This document shows, piece by piece, positions 5,614-12,225 of a stretch of 12,225 nt of DNA (its first letter is position 1; every line of letters starts with the position of its first letter). The notes under the pieces are model-generated. The model ran no database searches. It had not been told where the DNA came from and worked only from the letters and a program-made list of their open reading frames with translations. Made by a program: the position numbers and the translations under genes. This stretch comes from Nitrospirae bacterium RBG_19FT_COMBO_42_15. Its GTDB lineage: Bacteria; Nitrospirota; CAKKRA01; 9FT-COMBO-42-15. The stretch spans positions 1-12,225 of the forward strand of contig MHEL01000025.1 of NCBI GenBank assembly GCA_001803815.1, given 5' to 3'.

Positions 5614-5850
5614 ATGGGTATAACAGTAAAGGTTGGACCAAAATATCAGGTAGTTATTCCTCAGGGGGTCAGGAAGAAGATAGACCTGCATCCTCAGGAT
5701 GAGATGCTTGTGGAAGAGATAAATGGGATAGTTGTGCTTATACCAAAACCAAAATCCTTTACTAAGCTAATGATTGGGCTTGGAAAGGAGATATGGAAGG
5801 ATATAGATGTAAAAGAATATCTTAAAAAGGAAAGGGAGTCTTGGAAATAG
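5614..5850 (+). CDS. vapB: VapB antitoxin, AbrB/SpoVT (swapped-hairpin) family
   Basis: A 78-residue protein. Residues 2-46 form the AbrB-type DNA-binding domain: V-G-P-K-Y-Q-V-V-I-P-Q-G-V-R-K-K, then D-E-M-L-V-E and G-I-V-V-L-I-P-K-P. The C-terminal 30 residues (K-E-I-W-K-D-I-D-V-K-E-Y-L-K-K-E-R) are the helical tail that usually wraps the toxin. The ATG at 5614 is the only in-frame start, since a TGA at 5608 precedes it; AAGGGAG (5595-5601) lies 12 bases upstream, slightly far. An out-of-frame ATG at 5607 is better spaced but encodes nothing sensible. It is the first gene of an operon with vapC, and the repeats over its promoter suggest autoregulation. Confidence 0.88.
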   Translation: MGITVKVGPKYQVVIPQGVRKKIDLHPQDEMLVEEINGIVVLIPKPKSFTKLMIGLGKEIWKDIDVKEYLKKERESWK

Positions 5851-6293
5851 ACGCCTTCCTAAAATATCTGTCAGGCAATACTGTAGGTATTGACACAATG
5901 TGCTTTATTTATGCCTTTGAAGAAAACCCAACCTACCTTCACATTGTTAAGCCTCTTTTTGAACAAATAGAAAAAGGAAAGATAAAAGGAATTACAAGTA
6001 CTATTACAGTTGCAGAATCTCTTGTCAGGCCATTTGAGAGGGGAGATATCTCGCTTCTTTCAAGATATAGAATAGTATTCAGGGATTTTCCAAATTTAGC
6101 TGTTGTTTTGCCGACTATTGAGATATCAGAGAAGGCTGCAGAATTGAGGGCTATACATAAAATCAGGATGCCTGATGCCCTGCAAATTTCTACATCGCTG
6201 ATTCATAATGCAAAGATATTTATTACAAATGACTTGCCTCTTTCTAAGGTATCAAATATTGAAATTGTCCAATTAGATGACCTGATTCATTAA
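5841..6293 (+). CDS. vapC: VapC toxin, PIN-domain ribonuclease
   Basis: A 150-residue PIN domain with all four acidic positions: D18 (G-I-D-T-M-C-F-I-Y-A-F-E), E59 (V-A-E-S-L), D112 (M-P-D-A-L-Q-I) and D131 (T-N-D). PIN toxins are Mg-dependent RNases that cut tRNA, rRNA or mRNA. The gene overlaps vapB by 10 bases, and I place the start at TTG 5841 because the first Met in frame (residue 20) would remove D18. AAAGGGAG lies just upstream but only 2 bases from the TTG, so translational coupling rather than a strong ribosome site probably drives it; CTG at 5868 is an alternative start. It appears intact, unlike the PIN relic at 5105-5299. Confidence 0.88.
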   Translation: MEIDAFLKYLSGNTVGIDTMCFIYAFEENPTYLHIVKPLFEQIEKGKIKGITSTITVAESLVRPFERGDISLLSRYRIVFRDFPNLAVVLPTIEISEKAAELRAIHKIRMPDALQISTSLIHNAKIFITNDLPLSKVSNIEIVQLDDLIH

Positions 6294-6296
6294 AAC

Positions 6297-6391
6297 AAAA
6301 GGCAGTCTGCCTTATGACCGATGCGCCGAGCAGGGTTACAAAGGAGCAGTTCAAAGAACTCAGCATAAGATTAGAAATAAAAAAAACATAA
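6297..6391 (+). repeat. Direct repeat copy B, with a 25-residue ORF and A8 tract
   Basis: This is the second copy of the 5432-5526 repeat, beginning within a few bases of the vapC stop. The hairpin before the ATG (6314) is one base pair longer (AAGGCA/TGCCTT). The peptide is M-T-D-A-P-S-R-V-T-K-E-Q-F-K-E-L-S-I-R-L, then E-I-K-K-T. It stops right after a run of eight A (6379-6386). With one more A, or a -1 ribosomal slip, the frame would continue with K-N-I-K-V-L-L-L-G-K-P and further to a TAG at 6478-6480, overlapping the start of the transporter gene. So this copy may be a broken or frameshifted longer gene of unknown function. Confidence 0.6.
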
Positions 6392-6443
6392 AAGTTCTTC
6401 TGCTTGGCAAACCAATAGAATCTACATACAAGGATATTCAGAA

Positions 6444-7745
6444 ATGGAAGCAACAAGGTATACAGGAAAAAAGGGCATAGGAAAAGGCGCAGTTGATAAA
6501 AGGCTTAATAAGAAATATATAATTAGCTGGTGCCTGTTTGACTTTGCAAATTCAAGCTACTCAGCAGTCATTGCCTCTGTAATCTTTCCTTTATTTTATG
6601 CCAACTATGTTGTGGGCAACAGAGAGGGTATTGGAGATTTATGGTGGGGAATGGCCATATCCCTCAGCATGGCAATTATTGCCCTTACATCTCCTTTTCT
6701 CGGAGGCATTGCTGACTACTCCGGAATAAGGAAAAGGCTTCTTTTTTTATATACTGCCATAAGTGTTTTAGCAATTGTATTCTTTGCTACTCTTAAAGAG
6801 GGGATGATTTTAGCGGGCTTTTCTATGATTGTGATTGCAAATATCGGTATGGAGGGAGGTCTTGTATTTTATAATGCCTTTCTGCCGCAGATTGCGCCAA
6901 AGAAATATCAGGGAAGGGTCTCTGCATGGGGCTTTGGCACAGGATATGCCGGTTCAATTATCTCACTTCTTATTGCCCTGCCTCTTGTAAAGGCAGGACA
7001 ATATGAGCTTACATGGCTTATGGTAGCAGGCTTCTTCGCTATCTTTTCAATGCCAGCCTTCTTCCTTCTTCCATCAGACAGGAGGGCAGGCTTCTCTTTT
7101 ATTAAGGCTGGTTCAACAGGGATTAGATTTACATTAGCAACTTTGAGGGAATTATGGAGCAGGAAAGACCCGAGAAGATTCCTGCTTGCCTATTTTATAT
7201 ATCAGGATGGCATTAATACAGTAATAGTATTTTCGAGCCTTTTTGCAGCTACAACACTCGGGTTTAAGCCGCAGGAATTAATAGCATTGTATATTATTGT
7301 GCAGTTCAGCGCCCTTATCGGCGCCTTTATCATGGCAAAGCCAATAGATATGTGGGGGCCAAAGAAGGTTATTATGACATCCCTCATCATGTGGAGCGCT
7401 GTGGTTGTTTTAGCATTTTTTATCAGAACCAAAGTCCAGTTCTGGGTTCTGGCATCTTTTGCAGGCCTTGGCCTCGGTACTGTTCAGGCGGCAACAAGGG
7501 CATTTTATGTCAGGTTCATACCAAAGGACAAGGAGAGCGAATACTTTGGCGTATATTCCCTTGTTGGCAAGTCATCGGCAATAATAGGGCCTCTTGTTTT
7601 CGGCCAGGTCTCTTCTGCTTTTAAGAGCCAGCGGCCGGCGATTCTATCAGTAGCAGCTTTTTTTATTTTGGGCATGGTTGTTTTATACTTTGTCAGTGGC
7701 AGCAGTCAAGAAAAGGATGAAGAATACAGAAAAGACTGGCAATAG
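6444..7745 (+). CDS. UMF1-family MFS transporter
   Basis: A 433-residue integral membrane protein. The opening W-C-L-F-D-F-A-N-S-S-Y-S-A-V-I and F-P-L-F-Y (residues 30-53) is the hallmark of the UMF1 (Atg22-like, bacterial) branch of the major facilitator superfamily. About twelve hydrophobic segments follow, with a central loop near residues 210-245 (R-A-G-F-S..R-E-L-W-S-R-K-D-P-R-R) dividing two halves. The late segment R-F-I-P-K-D-K-E-S-E-Y-F-G-V-Y-S is also typical. The substrate is unknown for bacterial members. The ATG at 6444 has AAGGA 9 bases upstream; the 20 or so residues before R-L-N-K-K are less conserved. Transcribed convergently with the DUF4911 gene, the stops 22 bases apart, with no strong terminator seen. 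Confidence 0.87.
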   Translation: MEATRYTGKKGIGKGAVDKRLNKKYIISWCLFDFANSSYSAVIASVIFPLFYANYVVGNREGIGDLWWGMAISLSMAIIALTSPFLGGIADYSGIRKRLLFLYTAISVLAIVFFATLKEGMILAGFSMIVIANIGMEGGLVFYNAFLPQIAPKKYQGRVSAWGFGTGYAGSIISLLIALPLVKAGQYELTWLMVAGFFAIFSMPAFFLLPSDRRAGFSFIKAGSTGIRFTLATLRELWSRKDPRRFLLAYFIYQDGINTVIVFSSLFAATTLGFKPQELIALYIIVQFSALIGAFIMAKPIDMWGPKKVIMTSLIMWSAVVVLAFFIRTKVQFWVLASFAGLGLGTVQAATRAFYVRFIPKDKESEYFGVYSLVGKSSAIIGPLVFGQVSSAFKSQRPAILSVAAFFILGMVVLYFVSGSSQEKDEEYRKDWQ

Positions 7746-7767
7746 ATTTTCAAGGCTGCTTGGGGGT

Positions 7768-7992
7768 TTACAAAAACTCGAGAAAGCTGATTTCTTTTTT
7801 AATTTCCTTGAGCAGTGATTTTACATCATCAACAAAGGCAATGGGGATGAGGATCTTTATCAGGCCTTTTTTTCCGTCCATTGTCCTGACAGATGAAATG
7901 CCCTCGTATGCGTCTATTGTAAAATTAAAATAGGCAATGTCCGCCGGCCTGATTTTTATGAATATCTCTACTGCCTCAGACTGCCTGCTCAC
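7768..7992 (-). CDS. DUF4911 small protein
   Basis: About 74 residues that match the DUF4911 family in pattern: [13 protein letters not shown], then I-D-A-Y-E-G-I and V-R-T-M-D, and a glycine-leading strand ([10 protein letters not shown]) followed by a terminal helix. The function of the family is not known; the alpha/beta pattern suggests a small cytosolic domain. The start is uncertain. GTG at 7992 has AGGTG 6 bases upstream and is preferred; GTG at 8001 is in frame and would add three residues. Both overlap the end of accA, so translation is probably coupled. Confidence 0.75.
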   Translation of the reverse strand: MSRQSEAVEIFIKIRPADIAYFNFTIDAYEGISSVRTMDGKKGLIKILIPIAFVDDVKSLLKEIKKEISFLEFL

Positions 7993-8938
7993 TGAACACA
8001 CCTAATTTCCTGAATTTTTTGTATCTCTTTTCTATCAGTTCATCAATTGGAATAGCCTGAAGCTCGTTTAAGTGTCTTATAATTACCTCGCCAAGCGTCT
8101 TTGCCATCCCCTTTGTGTCCCTGTGTGCGCCGCCTAAAGGCTCTTTGATAATTTCATCAATTACTCCGAATCTGTATAAATCATCAGCAGTCATCTTTAT
8201 TGCATCTGCTGCATCTGGCGCCTTTGTGCTGTCATTCCAAAGAATTGCTGCGCAGCCCTCCGGCGAGATAACAGAATATACGGAATGCTCAAGCATCAAT
8301 ACCCTGTCTCCAACGCCAAGCGCAAGCGCGCCGCCGCTTCCGCCTTCGCCTGTTACAGTAACTATTATAGGCACCCGCAGATGCGACATCTCCATCAGGT
8401 TTCTTGCTATTGCCTCTGCCTGTCCCCGCTCTTCAGCTCCTATACCCGGATAAGCGCCCGGCGTGTCTATGAGGGTTATAATCGGCTTAGAGAACTTTTC
8501 TGCAAGCTTCATTATTCTTAAAGCCTTTCTATATCCCTCCGGGTTTGGCATCCCAAAGTTTCTAAATACATTTTCCTTGGTTGTCCTTCCCTTTTGATGG
8601 CCGATAACAACCACAGATTTATTTTCAAATTTTGCTATGCCTGCAACAATGGAGTTATCATCGCCAAAACACCTGTCGCCATGAAGTTCAGTAAAGTCTG
8701 CCATCAGGTTGTTAATATAATCTAAGGCATAAGGCCTGTCAGAGTGTCTTGCTATCTGCGTCTTCTGCCAGGGGGTGAGCCTTGAAAATATCTCCCTCTG
8801 TATCTCAATGCACTTTTCCTCTAACCTCCTGATTTCATCAGCCACCCTGCCTATCTTGTCAGGCGGATAGCTCTTTAGCTTTTCAATCTTCTTTTCAAAC
8901 TCTGCTATAGGTTTTTCAAACTCTAAATAATCTCTCAA
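7976..8938 (-). CDS. accA: Acetyl-CoA carboxylase carboxyltransferase subunit alpha
   Basis: A 320-residue protein, full length for AccA. With AccD it transfers the carboxyl group from carboxybiotin to acetyl-CoA, making malonyl-CoA for fatty-acid synthesis. The N-terminal helix ([15 protein letters not shown]) is standard. The crotonase-fold core shows [36 protein letters not shown] and the oxyanion-hole segment [19 protein letters not shown] follows near the end. The start is TTG at 8938-8936, which overlaps the dnaE stop (TTGA); a conserved N-terminus right after the TTG supports it. The gene sits in a dnaE-accA-DUF4911 chain. Confidence 0.97.
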   Translation of the reverse strand: MRDYLEFEKPIAEFEKKIEKLKSYPPDKIGRVADEIRRLEEKCIEIQREIFSRLTPWQKTQIARHSDRPYALDYINNLMADFTELHGDRCFGDDNSIVAGIAKFENKSVVVIGHQKGRTTKENVFRNFGMPNPEGYRKALRIMKLAEKFSKPIITLIDTPGAYPGIGAEERGQAEAIARNLMEMSHLRVPIIVTVTGEGGSGGALALGVGDRVLMLEHSVYSVISPEGCAAILWNDSTKAPDAADAIKMTADDLYRFGVIDEIIKEPLGGAHRDTKGMAKTLGEVIIRHLNELQAIPIDELIEKRYKKFRKLGVFSEQAV

Positions 8939-11900
8939 TTAAATGTCACCGTATCCTTCCCAAGAAAATTCTCTATCTCAGTTATTAATGAGCTTGTAGG
9001 ATTGACCCTGATATCATTATTAACAGCAATAATAGATTCACCGTGATTTGGTATAGCCATGCTGATATATACAGAACAGTTGCCGCGGTATTTTAGCAGG
9101 ATCTCCTTTAACTGCCTGAGCTCATTCTGCGACAGCACAGCAGAACCAACTTTAATATTTATTTTTGAAAGCTGCTTGTTTTTTGCATCAGATATTGTTG
9201 TTATTTTTGTTGCCTTTAGTTTTATTCCCTTTTCGCCCTTGTCAAGATTTCCAGTTATTAAAAGAGGGGTATCTGTATTAAACAGATGGTTTGATGCTCT
9301 GTAGGCATCCGGAAAAACAATCACATCAACAGTGCCATAGAGGTCTTCAATTCTAAGGTAGGCCATCTTATCGCCTTTTTTAGTTGTTGTATTTTTTATT
9401 TCTGAAATTATGCCGCAGATATTAACCTCTTTTTCATCAGGCAGTTCAGCTAATGCCTCTGAGGTAAAGGTTTCAAATCTTTTAAGCTCTGCTTCATAAT
9501 TGGATAAGGGATGACCTGTTATATAAAAGCCGAGCGTGTCCTTTTCAGATTTCAGCCTTAAACCTTCCTCCCACTCCGGCAAGTCAGGGATTGATTCAGA
9601 TGCATCATCCGGCTCTGTCTTCAGGTTGCCGAAGATATTTATTTGATTCAGCGCAGATTCCTTTTTTATCTGATTAGCTATTTCCATTGCCTTTTCATAA
9701 ACAGCCATGAGCTGGGAGCGTTTCATATTAGCAGAATCAAAGGCGCCGCACTTAATCAGGCTCTCTATTACCTTTTTATTTACCTTTCTCAAATCCACCT
9801 TTTTGCAGAAGTCAAATATTAAAGCAAATCTACCGGATGATTCCCTTGCAGTGATGATTGCATCAATGGCAGCCTCGCCGACATTCTTTACTGCTGCAAG
9901 GCCGAACCTTATCCCTTCCTCTACAATGGTAAACCGTTTACTGCTCTCATTTACATCAGGCGGCAGTATCTTTATGCCCATTGACTTGCATTCTCTTATA
10001 TATCTGACGATCTTGTCAGTATTGCCTACCTCGCTTGTAAGAAGAGACGCCATGAACTCAACAGGATAGTTTGCCTTTAGATATGCAGTCTGATATGCAA
10101 TCAATGCGTATGCAGCGCTGTGAGATTTATTAAATCCGTATCCTGCAAAATATTCTATAAGCTCAAATATCTTTTCCGCCTTCTTTTCGTTTATCTTATT
10201 TTTATGAGCGCCCTCAATAAAGGTCTTCTTCATCTTCTCCATTTCTTCTGGGATTTTTTTGCCCATTGCGCGGCGGAGAATGTCTGCTTCCGCAAGGGAG
10301 AAGCCTGAAAGGACATTTGCAATCTTCATGACCTGTTCCTGATACAGGATAACGCCGTATGTTTCTTTTAATATCGGCTCAAGTTCAGGAAGCTCATATT
10401 TTATTGCAGTAAGACCCTTCTTTCTCTTTATGAAGTCATCCACCATGCCGCTGCCTAATGGACCAGGCCTGTAGAGCGCAACAAGGGCAATGATATCTTC
10501 AAAGGTCTCTGGTTTTAGTCTTATCAGTATTTCCCTCATCCCGGAGCTTTCAAGCTGAAACACGCCAAAGGTCTTGCCAGAGGAAAGGAGGTCGTATGTC
10601 TTTTGGTCATTTAATGGAATTTTTTCAATAGAGAAATCTTCTTGAATATTGCCTTCTAACCCTTGACCCTTGCTGTTAATAAGCCGTACTGCATTATCAA
10701 TAAGCGTAAGTGTCTTCAGCCCGAGGAAGTCAAATTTTATAAGCCCGACCTTCTCAATGAGCTTCATATTATACTGGGTTATTATTTCATCTTTGTCGCC
10801 TTTATAAAGGGGTGTATATTCTGTTAACGGCTCCTGCGATATTACAATGCCTGCTGCATGGGTTGATGCGTGTCTTGCAAGTCCTTCAAGGCTCTTTGCA
10901 ATCTTAATCAGCTCGTTAATCTTTGGGTCTTTTTCTATTAATTCCTTTAGCCTCGGCTCTGCCTTTATTGCCTCGTCAATTGTGATGTTTAATGTATTCG
11001 GCACCATCTTCGCAATCCTATCAACCTCTATGTACGGAATATCCAAAACACGGCCAACATCCCGTATAACACCCTTAGCAGCCATTGTTCCAAATGTAAT
11101 AATCTGGGCAACATGGTCAGTCCCGAATTTATTTGTTACATAGTGTATTACCTCTTCCCTTCTGTCCATGCAGAAGTCCATGTCAATATCAGGCATGCTG
11201 ACCCTGTCAGGATTCAAAAACCTCTCAAAGAGCAGGCCGTAGCGGAGAGGGTCAATGTCAGTAATCTTTAAGGAATATGCAGCAAGGCTTCCAGCAGCAG
11301 AGCCCCTTCCAGGGCCAACTGGTATGCCTTTGTTCTTTGCATAATTTATAATATCCCAGACTATAAGAAAATAACCAGCATAGCCCATGGAGTTTATTGT
11401 CTTGAGCTCCCTTTCAAGACGGGTTTTGTAGAAATCAGAAGGAACTTTAGTTTCTATCTGTTTTAATCTTTCTTCAAGACCCTTTTTTGCGAGCTCTGAT
11501 AAATAATCCTCTCTGGTAAACCCATCCGGCACATTATAATTTGGAAGATGCAGTTCATTTAACTGGAGATTGAGATTGCACCTTTCTGCAATTATCTTTG
11601 TGTTTAGCAGCGCCTCTGGCATATCCTTAAATGCCTTGTGCATCTCTTCCGGAGATTTAAAATAGAAGTCATCAGTTGAAAATCTTAGTCTGTCTGTATC
11701 ATTGACAGTCTTGCCTGTTTGTATGCAAAGAAGAATATCGTGCGCCTTTGCATCCTCTTTTTTTAAATAATGGCAGTCATTTGTTGCAACAAGAGGGATA
11801 TTAAACTCTTTGCTTAGATTTATTAGTTCCTTATTTGCCTTATTCTGCTCTTCAAGGCGGTTATCCATTATCTCAAGATAAAAATTCTCCTTGCCGAGTA

Positions 11901-12225
11901 TATCAATGTATTCACTAAGCGCCTTTTTTGCGCCTTCCATATCTCCTTTATTTATCTTATAAGGGACCTCGCCTTTTAAGCAGCTTGATAAGCCGATTAA
12001 ACCCTTGCAGTGCTGTGCAAGAATTTCTTTATCTATCCTCGGCCGATAATAAAAGCCTTCAAGATGGGCAGAGGTGATAAGCTTTAAAAGATTTTTATAT
12101 CCTGCTGCATCTGCTGCAAGGAGGATTAGATGATATGAGGCATTTTTTATGCCGTTGGCATTCTTGTCCAGCCTGCTTGCAGGCGCAACATATACCTCAC
12201 AGCCGATTATTGGTTTTATACCGCC
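8935..12225 (-). CDS. dnaE: DNA polymerase III alpha subunit, 5'-partial
   Basis: The replicative C-family polymerase, 1,096 residues visible. The frame is open to the window edge ([14 protein letters not shown] is the first segment), so the true start lies to the right; the Met at 11940 is internal. The PHP domain runs to about residue 330 (N-D-C-H-Y-L-K). The palm holds [11 protein letters not shown], and P-D-I-D-M-D-F at 345-351, whose two Asp (346 and 348) bind the catalytic metals; the third catalytic Asp lies in [20 protein letters not shown] follows in the fingers, then a helix-hairpin-helix (V-K-N-V-G-E-A-A) and an OB fold ([13 protein letters not shown]). No proofreading exonuclease domain is fused, so this is the DnaE rather than PolC type. 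It overlaps accA by 4 bases. Confidence 0.97.
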   Translation of the reverse strand, partial: GGIKPIIGCEVYVAPASRLDKNANGIKNASYHLILLAADAAGYKNLLKLITSAHLEGFYYRPRIDKEILAQHCKGLIGLSSCLKGEVPYKINKGDMEGAKKALSEYIDILGKENFYLEIMDNRLEEQNKANKELINLSKEFNIPLVATNDCHYLKKEDAKAHDILLCIQTGKTVNDTDRLRFSTDDFYFKSPEEMHKAFKDMPEALLNTKIIAERCNLNLQLNELHLPNYNVPDGFTREDYLSELAKKGLEERLKQIETKVPSDFYKTRLERELKTINSMGYAGYFLIVWDIINYAKNKGIPVGPGRGSAAGSLAAYSLKITDIDPLRYGLLFERFLNPDRVSMPDIDMDFCMDRREEVIHYVTNKFGTDHVAQIITFGTMAAKGVIRDVGRVLDIPYIEVDRIAKMVPNTLNITIDEAIKAEPRLKELIEKDPKINELIKIAKSLEGLARHASTHAAGIVISQEPLTEYTPLYKGDKDEIITQYNMKLIEKVGLIKFDFLGLKTLTLIDNAVRLINSKGQGLEGNIQEDFSIEKIPLNDQKTYDLLSSGKTFGVFQLESSGMREILIRLKPETFEDIIALVALYRPGPLGSGMVDDFIKRKKGLTAIKYELPELEPILKETYGVILYQEQVMKIANVLSGFSLAEADILRRAMGKKIPEEMEKMKKTFIEGAHKNKINEKKAEKIFELIEYFAGYGFNKSHSAAYALIAYQTAYLKANYPVEFMASLLTSEVGNTDKIVRYIRECKSMGIKILPPDVNESSKRFTIVEEGIRFGLAAVKNVGEAAIDAIITARESSGRFALIFDFCKKVDLRKVNKKVIESLIKCGAFDSANMKRSQLMAVYEKAMEIANQIKKESALNQINIFGNLKTEPDDASESIPDLPEWEEGLRLKSEKDTLGFYITGHPLSNYEAELKRFETFTSEALAELPDEKEVNICGIISEIKNTTTKKGDKMAYLRIEDLYGTVDVIVFPDAYRASNHLFNTDTPLLITGNLDKGEKGIKLKATKITTISDAKNKQLSKINIKVGSAVLSQNELRQLKEILLKYRGNCSVYISMAIPNHGESIIAVNNDIRVNPTSSLITEIENFLGKDTVTFN

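Noticed and set aside
7746..7767. Terminator hairpin between the converging transporter and DUF4911 genes
   Set aside because: Only a 4-bp CAAG/CTTG stem without a T-run; too weak to call.
1..12225. CRISPR array or tRNA/rRNA genes
   Set aside because: No regularly spaced identical repeats, and no cloverleaf or rRNA-like segments noticed by eye.

Overview
The window comes from an AT-rich bacterial chromosome. The right-hand third carries a conserved housekeeping block on the minus strand: dnaE (running off the right edge), accA, then a small DUF4911 gene. The first two overlap by 4 bases and the last two by at least 17, as in a tightly coupled operon. The sequence does not fix the phylum. A dnaE-accA-DUF4911 order with low GC fits an uncultured Nitrospirota- or deltaproteobacteria-like lineage, but that is a guess.

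The left two thirds (about 1-6400) is an accessory region. From left to right it holds: the end of a HigA-like antitoxin (1-234, plus); a palindromic terminator-like repeat; a type VII MntA-HepT toxin-antitoxin pair (580-1208, plus); a gene-free stretch with nested long-range base pairing that looks like a structured non-coding RNA of about 395 nt (1346-1740, plus); a minus-strand block of four genes that behaves like an integron cassette array (1835-4930); a PIN-domain relic (5105-5299, minus); a VapBC pair (5614-6293, plus) lying between two copies of a short repeated coding sequence; and a UMF1-type MFS transporter (6444-7745, plus) that converges on the dnaE-accA block.

The best-supported unusual feature is the cassette array. 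Between the HNH gene and the PLD nuclease gene lies a textbook attC site (4071-4157), and the HNH stop codon sits inside its R'' core. The presumed 5' end of the HNH cassette (4929 leftwards) is exactly complementary to that cassette's own R'' arm, as expected if the cassette once circularised. A weaker attC-like palindrome lies between the Cys/His-rich gene and the HD-domain gene. No integron integrase is present, so this is a cluster of attC sites lacking an integrase, at least within the window. Its cargo looks like DNA defence: an McrA-like HNH nuclease, a single-HKD PLD nuclease with an unrecognised C-terminal domain, and an HD phosphohydrolase.

The accessory part therefore combines several toxin-antitoxin systems, nuclease cassettes and an orphan structured RNA (possibly of the HEARO/omega-RNA type, without an IscB gene) beside core replication and lipid-synthesis genes.
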